In this document: positions 8,333 to 16,428 of the stretch, in pieces | Numbering within the stretch: the stretch's first letter is position 1 | Layout of the letters: each line of letters opens with the position of its first letter | Assembly (NCBI RefSeq): GCF_003269295.1 | Contig: NZ_QLTT01000001.1 | Span: 1,693,635 to 1,757,634 of the forward strand | Direction of reading: 5' to 3' | DNA: 64,000 nucleotides | DNA from: Lentzea atacamensis | GTDB lineage: Bacteria; Actinomycetota; Actinomycetes; Mycobacteriales; Pseudonocardiaceae | Position numbers and translations under genes: made by a program | Notes under the pieces: generated by a model | Databases searched by the model: none | What the model was told of the DNA's origin: nothing | What the model saw: the letters and a program-made list of their open reading frames with translations, nothing else

Positions 8333-8467
8333 TCAGTCGACGCCGCGGACGATCAACGGATCGTCGTCGGCTTGGACGACCCACTCCTGGTCTTCTCGTG
8401 GTTCGGGGACGACAGACGCCCAGAGCCCGTCTCCTCCAGGCCTGATGGTCACATTCGGCGCAGTCAT
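8333..8467 (-). CDS. 44-residue conserved-looking small protein coupled to acyltransferase
   Basis: A 44-codon frame starts at ATG 8467, whose last two bases open the acyltransferase stop codon (ATGA overlap). It reads MTAPNVTIRPGGDGLW, then ASVVPEPREDQEWVVQADDD, and ends PLIVRGVD. The acidic, non-repetitive composition looks like a real protein, not a GC-rich shadow. The overlap implies translational coupling. No family is recognised. It ends just before the operator of the zinc-finger/HTH gene. Confidence 0.6.
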   Translation of the reverse strand: MTAPNVTIRPGGDGLWASVVPEPREDQEWVVQADDDPLIVRGVD

Positions 8468-9189
8468 GTTCTCTGGCTACCCGATTGCGCGGCACGTATG
8501 CCCGACAACATGGTCGTGATGGCGGCCATCACCCGTGCGGTGGCCTCGTCCAGCACCTCGGCGGTCAGCTCGAGGTCGTACAGGTCGGACAGGTCGACCG
8601 GCGCGCCGGCGACCACGTCGACCTTCTTGCGCGGCAACAGCCTCGGCAGGATCGTGCCCCTGGGCAGCAGGTCCTGCGTGCCCCACTCGGCCACCGGGAT
8701 CACGGGCACCTGGCTCTCCAGCGCCATGCGCGCGACGCCGGACTTGCCCTTCATCGGCCAGCCCTCCGGGTCGTCGGTGAAGGTGCCCTCGGGGAACACC
8801 ATCACGCACTCGCCGTTCTGGAGCGCCTCCACGGCCGGCTTGAGGGCCTCGGACGCTTTGACCGTGCCGCGTTCCACCGGGATGTGACCGCCCGAGCGCA
8901 TGACCCGGCCGATGACCGGCATACGCCACAGCGACGCCTTCGCGAGCACGCGCGGCACCCGGCCGGACGTAAGCGCGAACACCACGGCGGCGACCGTGTC
9001 GGAGTTGGACAGGTGGTTGAACGCGAGGATCACGCCGCCGTTGCCCGGTACGTGCTGCCTGCCGCGCACCCGCAGACGAACGAAGAGCACGACGATCGGC
9101 CACAGCACGTCGATCGCCAGCGAGAACCAGAAGCCCCTGCCTCTCCGGGGCATCTTCCAGGTCCAGGCGGCCAGCTCCAGCGGTGTCAC
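8464..9189 (-). CDS. PlsC-type 1-acylglycerol-3-phosphate acyltransferase
   Basis: 241 aa from GTG 9189, which forms a GTGA overlap with the upstream gene; longer starts would sit inside that gene. N-terminal hydrophobic helix (about 19-38), then catalytic HX4D (NHLSNSD, H59/D64), substrate-binding GGHIPVERG and PEGT motif (VFPEGTF). It should transfer an acyl chain to lysophosphatidic acid or a related acceptor at the inner membrane. It is the middle gene of a metallo-hydrolase/acyltransferase/44-aa operon. Confidence 0.88.
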   Translation of the reverse strand: MTPLELAAWTWKMPRRGRGFWFSLAIDVLWPIVVLFVRLRVRGRQHVPGNGGVILAFNHLSNSDTVAAVVFALTSGRVPRVLAKASLWRMPVIGRVMRSGGHIPVERGTVKASEALKPAVEALQNGECVMVFPEGTFTDDPEGWPMKGKSGVARMALESQVPVIPVAEWGTQDLLPRGTILPRLLPRKKVDVVAGAPVDLSDLYDLELTAEVLDEATARVMAAITTMLSGIRAAQSGSQRT

Positions 9190-10175
9190 GGTTGGTATTC
9201 GAGCACGCCGCCGTTCATCGTTCGGGTCAATTCGCCACGTTCGACCAGAACATCGAGATGCGCGGCCGTCTCCCCGATCGCGAGCACCTGGTTGAACATG
9301 TCGAGGTCGTCGAACCGGCGCTGGCGGCGGGTCCACCCGATCTTGCGGGCGGTCTCGAACGCCGAGCCGCTGACCGCCTTGAGGATCTCCTCCAGGCGCT
9401 GTTCGTGGTGGTGCAGCAGCTCGTCGACGCGGGCGTGCGAGCTGTCCGTCACCGGGCCGTGGGCCGGCAGCAGGCGCAGGTCCGGCAGCTCACGGGTGAG
9501 CCTGAGCGACGTCATGTAGTCGCCGAGCGGCAGTTCGGGGCGCAACGGCTCGAAGCCGATCGACGGCGTGATGTGCGGGAGCACGTGGTCGCCGGAGAAC
9601 AGCACCTTCGCGGTGTGGTCCACGAACACCACGTGACCTCGGGTGTGGCCGGGCGTCGGAACGACCTCCAGCTCGCGGTGTTCGAGGCCGACCTTGCCCC
9701 GGACCAACCACTCGTCCGGCTCCTCGTAGTCGCGCAGGGCCTCGCCGCGGTCGACGTGGTGCATGATCTTGATCCACGTCTCCGCCAGCTCGCTCGCGCC
9801 CCACTTGCGCAGGTCGTCGACGTGCTGGTCTTCCTGCCCGTGCAGGATGTGCCGCAACGAGGGCTGCTCGCCGAGGCCGAGCCCGATCTTGGCGCCGAAC
9901 ATGCGCCGCAGCGACACCGCCATCGTGAAGTGGTCGCGGTGCACGTGCGTGACGAGGAACCTGCGGATGTCCTCGAAGCCCTTGTTCAGCGTGCCCAGCG
10001 CGGCTTCCAGCTGGTCACGTGCCTCGTCCAGCGCCCAGCCGGAGTCGACCATGACCAGGCCGTCGCCGTCCTCGATCGCGTAGACGTTGACCGCGCGCAG
10101 GCCGTCGTTCGGCAACGGCAGCGGGATGCGGTGCACGCCTGGTGCCACCTCGAACGCGCCCGGTTCACTCCACAC
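9186..10175 (-). CDS. Metallo-beta-lactamase-fold hydrolase
   Basis: 329 aa; GTG start preceded by GAGGTGAG. Zinc-binding motif THVHRDH at 76-82, further ligands in PTPGHTRGH and LFSGDHVLP, and a C-terminal helical extension (HEQRLEEILKAV; TARKIGWTRRQRRFDDLDMF) as in lactonase/thioesterase-like subgroups. The reaction is hydrolytic but the substrate is unknown. It overlaps the acyltransferase start by 4 bp, suggesting linked lipid or acyl metabolism. Confidence 0.87.
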   Translation of the reverse strand: MWSEPGAFEVAPGVHRIPLPLPNDGLRAVNVYAIEDGDGLVMVDSGWALDEARDQLEAALGTLNKGFEDIRRFLVTHVHRDHFTMAVSLRRMFGAKIGLGLGEQPSLRHILHGQEDQHVDDLRKWGASELAETWIKIMHHVDRGEALRDYEEPDEWLVRGKVGLEHRELEVVPTPGHTRGHVVFVDHTAKVLFSGDHVLPHITPSIGFEPLRPELPLGDYMTSLRLTRELPDLRLLPAHGPVTDSSHARVDELLHHHEQRLEEILKAVSGSAFETARKIGWTRRQRRFDDLDMFNQVLAIGETAAHLDVLVERGELTRTMNGGVLEYQP

Positions 10176-10212
10176 GCCCGCTCACCTCATTGTTAGCGCT
10201 TGCAAGTAATTC

Positions 10213-10491
10213 TTACCGGACGGTAACACGGTATTCCGGGTGCTTGTCGATGTACTTCGCCACGAACGGGCAAATCGGCGAGACCTTGAGACCACGGGCC
10301 TGCGCGTCGTCGAGCGCGAACTTCGCGAGCTGCGCGCCGAGGCCCTGACCGGCGTACGCCTCGTCGACCTCGGTGTGCGTCAACGCGATGACGTCACCGA
10401 TGAGCTGGTAGTCGAGCTGACCGGCCAGCTGACCGTCGACGTGGAGCTCGTACCGGCTGTCCGTCTCGTTGTTGATGACCATGCCGACCAT
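10213..10491 (-). CDS. Short GNAT-like acetyltransferase (YidJ / Acetyltransf_CG type)
   Basis: 92 aa from ATG 10491, with a second ATG three codons on. The compact domain has strand YELHVDGQLAGQLDYQL, the HTEVDEAYAGQGLGAQLAKF acetyl-CoA loop and the family's C-terminal SPICPFVAKYIDKHPEY. These single-domain proteins are widespread; substrates are mostly unknown. A longer frame to 11514 exists but overlaps the well-supported monooxygenase gene and is rejected. The gene is divergent from that monooxygenase with 21 bp between starts. Confidence 0.87.
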   Translation of the reverse strand: MVGMVINNETDSRYELHVDGQLAGQLDYQLIGDVIALTHTEVDEAYAGQGLGAQLAKFALDDAQARGLKVSPICPFVAKYIDKHPEYRVTVR

Positions 10492-10512
10492 CTTGCCCCG
10501 GACGGATGGAAA

Positions 10513-11499
10513 ATGACGGGCATGGACGTCTACCTGCTGATCCTGGGTGACCACCTGCCCAACCCGTGCACGGGTGAGGAAGTGCCCCAGGCCGACCGGC
10601 TGCGGGCGATGGTCGAGCAGGCGGTCGTGGCCGAGGAGGCGGGCTTCACGGGTGTCGCGATCGGTGAGCACCACTTCACCCGCTACATCGTGTCGGCACC
10701 GGAACTGCTGCTCGCCTGGGTGGCGGCGCGGACGTCCACGCTCAAGCTCTCCACCGGCGTGACGCTGCTCGCCCACCGCGACCCCGTGCTGGTCGCCGAG
10801 TCCCTCGCCACCCTGGACGTGCTGTCCAACGGCCGGGCCGAGCTGATCGTGGCGCGCGGGGTCGACCAGCAGACGGACGCGGCGTTCGGGGTGCAGCCCG
10901 GCGAGCTGCGCGAGCGGTTCGAGGAACACCTGCGGTTGCTGATCAAGCTCCTCGAGGAACCCGGCGTGAGCTGGGACGGCCGGTTCCGCGGCCCGCTGAG
11001 CCAGGTGACCACGACGCCGCGGCCGGTGCAGCTGCCGCGGCCGACCGTGTGGATCGGGTCGGGGTCGGCGGTGTCCGCGAATCTGGGCGCCGAGCTGAAG
11101 ATGCCGCTGATGCTGCCGTCGACGCTGCGGGATCCCTCCATCTACGCCGACGTCGTGCGGCACTACCGCGAACGCTTCCCCGGCGGGCGGGTCGGCGTGC
11201 CGAGTCACGTCTTCGTGGCGCACGAGGACGCGCGGGAACGGTGGCGGCCGCATCTGGCCGAGTACGCGCGGTTCGCCGATCCGTGGCGCGGGGACGGTGC
11301 CGTCGACGTGGACGCGATCATGGACGGCGCGGCGGTGTGCGGGACGCCGGACGAGGTGGCGGCGCGCCTGAACGCGTTGGCGCAGCAGCTGTCCATCGAC
11401 ACGCACCTGGTGATGGTGGACATCGGCGGCATGCCGCACGACTCCGTCATCGAGACGATCCGCCTGTTCGGTGCGGAAGTGCTGCCGAAACTTGTTTAA
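10513..11499 (+). CDS. LLM-class (bacterial luciferase-like) flavin monooxygenase
   Basis: 328 aa from ATG 10513 (ATG 10522 is an alternative). A TIM-barrel luciferase-like protein: VAEEAGFTGVAIGEHHF near the N-terminus, TGVTLLAHRDPVLVAESLAT, LIVARGVDQQTDAAFGV, and a C-terminal target-domain segment AVCGTPDEVAARLNAL. Members use reduced flavin or F420 to oxidise varied substrates. No sulfonate or nitrilotriacetate transporter is nearby to narrow the substrate. Confidence 0.88.
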   Translation: MTGMDVYLLILGDHLPNPCTGEEVPQADRLRAMVEQAVVAEEAGFTGVAIGEHHFTRYIVSAPELLLAWVAARTSTLKLSTGVTLLAHRDPVLVAESLATLDVLSNGRAELIVARGVDQQTDAAFGVQPGELRERFEEHLRLLIKLLEEPGVSWDGRFRGPLSQVTTTPRPVQLPRPTVWIGSGSAVSANLGAELKMPLMLPSTLRDPSIYADVVRHYRERFPGGRVGVPSHVFVAHEDARERWRPHLAEYARFADPWRGDGAVDVDAIMDGAAVCGTPDEVAARLNALAQQLSIDTHLVMVDIGGMPHDSVIETIRLFGAEVLPKLV

Positions 11500-11545
11500 C
11501 GCCGGCGCTGCCAAGGGTTAACACACAGCCGTCACGATTGAGGTC

Positions 11546-12031
11546 GTGGGCATCACCGTCATCGGCATCACGCATCCAGGTCAGGTCGGGGCACTCCCCG
11601 GCGGCACGAACGTGCTGGTGCTGGCCGATGACGGCACGTACGCCGATGAGTTCCTCGACACCGACTTCCGTGCGCACCAGCTGGTGGTGCGCGCACACGG
11701 GCGCGGGTCGGCTTTCTTCGGGGTGGCGGACAAAGCCCGTGAGTTGGGTGCGGAGCGGCTCCTCTTCGGCGGCGTGCACGACACCGCCGCCTCTTTTGCC
11801 GCCGGAGAGGACCCCGTGCTCGTGCTCGGCGTGCGACCGCCGGGCGGGCCGATCGTCTGCAACGCCGCGTTCCTCGAGTGGCTGGACCGGTGGCCGCGAC
11901 CGGCCCGCGCCTACGGCGAGGACGTGGACCACTGGCTCGCCGAGAACGCGTTGAGGGAAGGCCTCCGCGTCGAACTGGTTTCATGGAGAATGGAACCGAT
12001 CGTCTCAATGCGACGGAAGTTGACGGCCTAG
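11546..12031 (+). CDS. Hypothetical protein, function unknown
   Basis: 161 aa, GTG start. Alternating alpha/beta pattern: ITVIGITHPGQVGALPGG, TNVLVLADDGTYADEFLD, RLLFGGVHDTAASFAAG, DPVLVLGVRPPGGPIV. Soluble, with no signal peptide. I recognise no family. A 16-bp perfect palindrome starts 19 bp after the stop and may end its transcript. Confidence 0.55.
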   Translation: MGITVIGITHPGQVGALPGGTNVLVLADDGTYADEFLDTDFRAHQLVVRAHGRGSAFFGVADKARELGAERLLFGGVHDTAASFAAGEDPVLVLGVRPPGGPIVCNAAFLEWLDRWPRPARAYGEDVDHWLAENALREGLRVELVSWRMEPIVSMRRKLTA

Positions 12032-12049
12032 TCATCGGAAGGCTGAAGA

Positions 12050-12065
12050 CACTGCGGCCGCAGTG
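12050..12065. promoter_or_regulatory. Perfect 16-bp palindrome, first of three
   Basis: CACTGCGGCCGCAGTG. It lies 19 bp after the hypothetical gene's stop, so it could be that gene's terminator hairpin or an operator for the exporter downstream. No T-tract follows. Confidence 0.45.
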
Positions 12066-12090
12066 AAATACCGTTCCTCCCGCACCGCAT

Positions 12091-12106
12091 CTGCGTGTAC
12101 ACGCAG
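12091..12106. promoter_or_regulatory. Perfect 16-bp palindrome, second of three
   Basis: CTGCGTGTACACGCAG, 146 bp upstream of the exporter ATPase start. Shape and position suit a TetR- or GntR-type site; the protein is unknown. Confidence 0.5.
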
Positions 12107-12110
12107 CGCA

Positions 12111-12128
12111 GCTGAGAGATCTCTCAGC
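12111..12128. promoter_or_regulatory. Perfect 18-bp palindrome, third of three
   Basis: GCTGAGAGATCTCTCAGC, 4 bp after the second palindrome and 124 bp before the exporter ATPase start. Further CTCAG-containing segments (about 12161-12178) follow downstream. Confidence 0.55.
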
Positions 12129-12251
12129 GTGGCGGCGGGGGGCGGGGTCGCCGGGGTCAATCTCAGGGTCGTCTCAGTGGAAGACCTGACCCTTCGGTGT
12201 GCCCGTGTCGCCGAAGATGGTGCGCACGAGACCCACAGGAGGGGACAAACA

Positions 12252-13025
12252 GTGAGCGCGTCCGATGGAGTCGCGGCCAGAGCCGTTGACGTGTGGAAGG
12301 AATACGGGTCCGGCGACGCCGCCGTGACCGCGCTCGCGGGGGTGAGCGTCGACCTGGAGACGTCCAGGTTCACTGCGATCATGGGGCCGTCGGGATCGGG
12401 CAAGTCGACGTTGATGCACTGCCTCGCGGGCCTCGACGACGTGACTCGCGGCGAGGTGTGGATCGGTGACACGAAGGTCACCGGGCTGAAGGACCGCGGT
12501 CTCACGGAGCTGCGGCGCGACAAGGTCGGCTTCATCTTCCAGCAGTTCAACCTGCTGCCGACGCTGACGGCCGAGGAGAACATCACGCTGCCGCTCGCGA
12601 TCGGCGGCAAGAAGGTCGATCGCGCGTGGTTCGACGTCGTCGTCGACACGGTGGGCCTGAGGGACAGGCTGACCCACCGGCCGACGCAGCTGTCGGGTGG
12701 CCAGCAGCAGCGCGTGGCGTGTGCGCGTGCGCTGGTGTCGCGGCCGGACGTGGTGTTCGCCGACGAGCCGACCGGCAACCTGGACTCGCAGTCCGGTGCC
12801 GAGGTGCTGGGTTTCCTGCAGCGGTCCGCGCGTGAGTTCGGCCAGACCATCGTGATGGTCACGCACGACCCGAACGCCGCGTCGTACGCCGACCGCGTCA
12901 TCTTCCTCAAGGACGGCAACATCGTCCGGGAGCTCCTTTCGCCGTCCGCGGAAGAAGTTCTCGACACGATGAAGCACCTCGACGCACCCGGAATGATCGA
13001 GCACAGCGGTAGCAGCCATGTTTAA
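12252..13025 (+). CDS. MacB/LolD-type ABC transporter ATP-binding protein
   Basis: 257 aa from GTG 12252, with AGGAGGGG 7 nt upstream. Complete nucleotide-binding domain: Walker A GPSGSGKST, Q-loop FIFQQFNLLPTLTAEENI, signature LSGGQQQR, Walker B VVFADEPTGNLDS, H-loop MVTHDPNAASYADR. The PTGNLDS sequence is typical of the MacB/LolD/FtsE group. The end overlaps the permease start by 8 bp. Together they form a two-gene exporter or extrusion system behind a set of palindromes. Confidence 0.94.
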   Translation: MSASDGVAARAVDVWKEYGSGDAAVTALAGVSVDLETSRFTAIMGPSGSGKSTLMHCLAGLDDVTRGEVWIGDTKVTGLKDRGLTELRRDKVGFIFQQFNLLPTLTAEENITLPLAIGGKKVDRAWFDVVVDTVGLRDRLTHRPTQLSGGQQQRVACARALVSRPDVVFADEPTGNLDSQSGAEVLGFLQRSAREFGQTIVMVTHDPNAASYADRVIFLKDGNIVRELLSPSAEEVLDTMKHLDAPGMIEHSGSSHV

Positions 13026-15540
13026 GGCGACTATCAAGAGCTTGCTGTCGCGCAAGCTCCGGCTGGTGCTGTCCGCGCTCGCGGTGGTGCTGGGCGTGAT
13101 GTTCGTGTCCGGTTCGTTCGTGCTGACCGACACGCTGCAGCGGTCGTTCACCGACCTGTTCTCGTCGGCTTTCGCCAATGTGGACGTTTCGGTGTCGCCG
13201 AAGACGGAGAAGGGCAAGGAACCCGTACCGCTGACGCCCCAGGCCATCGCCGACGTGAAGTCGGTGCCGGGCGTGGCGTCGGCCGTCGGTGACGTGCAGG
13301 GCTCCGCGCGGCCGATCGGCAAGAACGGCAAGGTGATGACCACCTCCGGGGCGCCGCGGTTCGGCGCCAACTGGACGGGCACCGGCCAGGAGAAGATCCG
13401 GGAGGGCAGGGCCCCTCAGGCGGACAACGAGGTCATCGTCGGCGCGTACCTCGCGTCGTCCGGCCAGTTCAGGGTGGGCGACGACATCTCGCTGCTCACC
13501 CTGGAGCCCAAGAAGACCTTCAAGATCACCGGCATCTACGAGTACGCGGGCGGGCGCGAGTCGCTGGGCGGCGAGCTGTCGGTGGCGTTCACCGAGCCGG
13601 TCGCGCAGCAGTTGTTGCTGGGCAAGAAGGACGTGTACTCGTCGATCACCGTGACGGCGGCGAACGGCCAGTCGGAAGACGCTCTGCGCAACGCCGTCGC
13701 GGCGAAGCTCGGCTCCGGCTACGAGGTGAAGACCGGTGCCACGCTGGCGAAGGAGCAGGCCGACCAGATCAACGAGGGCCTGAAGTTCTTCAACTACGTG
13801 CTGCTCGGGTTCGCCGGCATCGCGTTGTTCGTCGGAATCTTCATCATCCTCAACACGTTCTCCATCATCGTCGCCCAGCGCACGCGTGAGCTCGCGCTGC
13901 TGCGGTCGATGGGCGCGTCACGACGCCAGGTCATCGGGTCCGTCGTGCTGGAGGCGTTCGTGATCGGCCTGATCGCCTCGATCGTCGGCCTCGGGGCGGG
14001 GATCGGCGTGGGCGCGTTGCTGGCGAAGATCTTCAGCTCGGTGGGCGGGACGAACCTGCAGCTCGCGGGCATCGGTGTGCCGATGTCGGCGGTGATCTCG
14101 TCGTTCGCGGTCGGCATCGTCGTCACGATGATCGCGGCGGTCATGCCGGCGCTGCGGGCCTCCCGGATCGCCCCCGTGGCGGCGATGCGGGAGGCGGCGA
14201 CGCCGGACCGGCCGCTGACGAAGATCACGATCACCGGTGCGCTGGTGGCCGCCGCGGGTGGCACGGCGCTGGGCTTCGGGTTCCGGCAGGCGTCGCTGCC
14301 GCTGATCTTCGGCGGCATCCTGGTGGCGTTCATCGGCGTGGCGTTGCTGACCCCGCTGCTGTCCAAGCCGATGGTGTCGCTGATCGGCCGGCTGCTGTCG
14401 TGGTCGATGCCGGGACTGCTGGGCCGCAGGAACTCCGCGCGCAACCCGCGCCGGACCGCGATCACCGCGGCCGCGCTGATGGTCGGCATCTCGCTGATCA
14501 CCGGCGTGAGCGTGGTGCTGACGTCGGCGACCAAGTCGATCGAGAAGCTGGCCGCCGGCCAGATCCAGACCGACCTGATCATCTCCGGCGAGGGCCAGAT
14601 GGAGGGCATGCCCGCGTCGTTCAAGCGGGACGTGCTGACGAAGGTCGAGCAGACAGAAGGCGTGAGCTCGGCGTTCGGCTGGGCCTCCGACGGCGTGCTG
14701 CAGGGCGAGGACCAGCTGTTCGCGATCGCCCCGACAAGCGTGCCCGCGATGAAGCAGATGTTCGGCCTCAAGCCGAAGCACGGTGACATCGCGCCGCTGA
14801 AGGAGAACCAGCTCGCGCTGCCGGAGGACCTCGCGTCCGAGAAGGGCCTCTCGGTCGGCAGCACGCTGACCCTGCAGCTGGCCAGGAGCGAGGAGCCGCG
14901 CACGTTCACCGTCGGGTTCGTCTGGGCCAAGACCCAGGTGCTGCAGGGTGCGCTGGTGCTGCCGGAGTCCGCGTCCCGCGACTTCCGGTCCGACCAGATC
15001 GTCCAGGCGTTCCTGCAGGTGAAGCCGGGGACGGCGGTGGCGGACGTGCAGAAGCGCGTCGAGCCGCTGCTCGCCGACAACCCGGAGATCACCGTGCAGG
15101 ACCGCAGCGGGTTCGTGAAGCAGACGACCTCGCAGTTCGACACGGTCCTGCTGATGATCCAGATCCTGCTGGCGCTGGCGATCCTCATCGCGGTCCTCGG
15201 CGTCATCAACACCCTGGCGCTGTCGGTGATCGAGCGGACCCGCGAGCTGGGTCTGCTGCGGGCCATCGGCATGCGGCGGGCGCAGGTGATGCGGATGATC
15301 ACCGTCGAGTCGGTGGTGATCTCGGTGTTCGGCGCGGTGCTCGGCCTCGCGGTCGGTGCGGCGCTGGGCGTCGCGACCGTGCAGGCGTTGAAGGACCAGG
15401 GCATCTCGGAGATCGGGTTCCCCTGGGTCACCATGGTCCAGTACCTGGTGGTGGCCGCGGTCGTCGGTGTGATCGCGGCGATCCTGCCCGCGATCAGGGC
15501 CGCTCGCCTCAACGTGCTGGACGCGATCGCCTACGAGTGA
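13018..15540 (+). CDS. FtsX/MacB-type ABC permease, two-domain
   Basis: 840 aa. N-terminal helix (about 15-40) and a large extracytoplasmic domain (about 45-245) precede three helices of the first FtsX domain (about 256-385: FVGIFIILNTFSIIVAQRTR and following). A middle repeat has its own helices (about 400-460), a second external domain, and a second FtsX triplet (about 700-838) ending AARLNVLDAIAYE. This duplicated layout is the actinobacterial form of MacB-like permeases, which use mechanotransmission to expel peptides, lipids or drugs. A strong terminator follows. Confidence 0.93.
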   Translation: MFKATIKSLLSRKLRLVLSALAVVLGVMFVSGSFVLTDTLQRSFTDLFSSAFANVDVSVSPKTEKGKEPVPLTPQAIADVKSVPGVASAVGDVQGSARPIGKNGKVMTTSGAPRFGANWTGTGQEKIREGRAPQADNEVIVGAYLASSGQFRVGDDISLLTLEPKKTFKITGIYEYAGGRESLGGELSVAFTEPVAQQLLLGKKDVYSSITVTAANGQSEDALRNAVAAKLGSGYEVKTGATLAKEQADQINEGLKFFNYVLLGFAGIALFVGIFIILNTFSIIVAQRTRELALLRSMGASRRQVIGSVVLEAFVIGLIASIVGLGAGIGVGALLAKIFSSVGGTNLQLAGIGVPMSAVISSFAVGIVVTMIAAVMPALRASRIAPVAAMREAATPDRPLTKITITGALVAAAGGTALGFGFRQASLPLIFGGILVAFIGVALLTPLLSKPMVSLIGRLLSWSMPGLLGRRNSARNPRRTAITAAALMVGISLITGVSVVLTSATKSIEKLAAGQIQTDLIISGEGQMEGMPASFKRDVLTKVEQTEGVSSAFGWASDGVLQGEDQLFAIAPTSVPAMKQMFGLKPKHGDIAPLKENQLALPEDLASEKGLSVGSTLTLQLARSEEPRTFTVGFVWAKTQVLQGALVLPESASRDFRSDQIVQAFLQVKPGTAVADVQKRVEPLLADNPEITVQDRSGFVKQTTSQFDTVLLMIQILLALAILIAVLGVINTLALSVIERTRELGLLRAIGMRRAQVMRMITVESVVISVFGAVLGLAVGAALGVATVQALKDQGISEIGFPWVTMVQYLVVAAVVGVIAAILPAIRAARLNVLDAIAYE

Positions 15541-15577
15541 TCGTCCCCTGAGGGGAACCGGATCACGTTGAGCAAGC

Positions 15578-15618
15578 GGGGCCGCCGACCGTCTCCCGGA
15601 CGGTTGGCGGCCCCTTTT
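15578..15618 (+). terminator. Strong rho-independent terminator after ABC exporter
   Basis: A 16-bp stem (15578-15593 with 15599-15614, one G-T wobble) with a 5-nt loop TCCCG is followed by TTTT at 15615-15618. It lies 38 bp after the permease stop. Confidence 0.88.
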
Positions 15619-15639
15619 CGCGAGTGCCGCCCGCGGAGG

Positions 15640-15765
15640 TCAGTAAGGTGCTATGAGCCGCGTCCACGTCTTGACCAGCCACGACTCGTACTGCTCGATC
15701 GTTTGCTCCGTCGTCTTGGTGAGCGGCATGCCCTCCAGCAGCGGTGCCACCACTTCAAGCTGCCC
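15640..15765 (-). pseudogene. Remnant of a TetR-family regulator (C-terminus only)
   Basis: On the minus strand the frame reads APLLEGMPLTKTTEQTIEQY then ESWLVKTWTRLIAPY and stops at 15640, the look of a TetR C-terminal helix pair. No N-terminal DNA-binding domain is present; upstream the DNA becomes the start of a VOC gene fragment on the plus strand. I read this as the 3' stub of a regulator once divergent from the VOC gene, cut by a deletion with a junction near 15745-15765. Family call is by pattern only. Confidence 0.45.
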
Positions 15766-16150
15766 GTCTCCGGGTTGGAGAAGTCACTGGCCTGGTACTC
15801 CGGCCACCTCGGCTACTTCCCGGTGATGCACTTCGTCGAGGAAGGGTGCTGATGGGCGTCGCCCTGACACATCCCAACGGAGGGCCGGGCTTCGCGATCC
15901 GCTCAACCCCGAGAAGGCCGCCGCGGCATCCGGGTTCGACTACTTCGCGATCGGCGTGCCGGGCAAGGACGCGCTCAACGCGCTCGCGGCGAACCTGGCC
16001 GCGCGGGGCGTCGCGCACGACGGCGTGATGCGCACGCGGGTCGGCTGGCTGCTGTCGGGAATCACCGACCCGGACGGCTACGACATCCGCTTCTACACGG
16101 TGCCGCTGGAGATCCCGGAGGGCGCCGGGCTGATGGTGAGAGAGTCGTGA
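15751..16150 (+). pseudogene. Broken VOC (glyoxalase/bleomycin-resistance fold) gene, two frameshifts
   Basis: Three frames join into one VOC-like protein: HFKLPVSGLEKSLAWYSGHL... up to 15852; then MGVALTHPNGGPGFAIR; then LNPEKAAAASGFDYFAIGVP... to GYDIRFYTVPLEIPEGAG. Each junction is repaired by one base: a G near 15846 and a C near 15902. No start codon remains at the 5' end, where TetR-remnant sequence abuts. This is either decay after a deletion or, for the frameshifts alone, base-calling error in short G/C runs. Confidence 0.7.
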
Positions 16151-16269
16151 CCACCACCGTCTCCCCCGCCCGGCACATGGCGTCCATCGCTTCCGGACTG
16201 TTCGCCCTCTGTCTCTTCGGGACGGTCGCAGTCGTGCTCACGCAACTGACGGGGTCGTCGCGCATCTGA
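16147..16269 (+). CDS. 40-residue putative membrane peptide
   Basis: GTG 16147 forms a GTGA overlap with the VOC stop codon. The frame reads MTTTVSPARHMASIASG then a hydrophobic helix LFALCLFGTVAVVLTQL and ends TGSSRI. It could be a small coupled membrane protein or the surviving N-terminus of a larger lost gene in this decayed locus. No family recognised. Confidence 0.35.
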   Translation: MTTTVSPARHMASIASGLFALCLFGTVAVVLTQLTGSSRI

Positions 16270-16381
16270 CCGGTGCGATCTCCGTCGCGACCCTGCGCAG
16301 CTGGACCGCGTACGTCGCGGAATCGGTCGTGCCGTGGTCATTCACGCTGTGCCAGGCCGTCGCACTCCGGCACTGGCCACA

Positions 16382-16423
16382 GGTGGGTGGTTTCCGCCGC
16401 CGGAGCAACAGAAACCACCCACC
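16382..16423 (-). terminator. Terminator-like hairpin after cutinase
   Basis: A 13-bp perfect inverted repeat (GGTGGGTGGTTTC at 16382-16394 with GAAACCACCCACC at 16411-16423, 16-nt loop) begins 6 bp after the cutinase stop codon on the minus strand. There is no U-tract, as is common in actinomycetes. Confidence 0.65.
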
Positions 16424-16428
16424 GGCGA

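Noticed and set aside
13794..15512. 572-codon minus-strand frame inside the ABC permease gene
   Set aside because: Ser/Thr/Ile/Arg-rich mirror of a high-GC membrane protein; no signal, start site or homology pattern.
16238..16345. Short minus-strand frame (VNDHGTTDSATYAVQLRR...) in the decayed VOC region
   Set aside because: No ribosome site or recognisable domain, and it lies partly over the 40-aa plus-strand frame.
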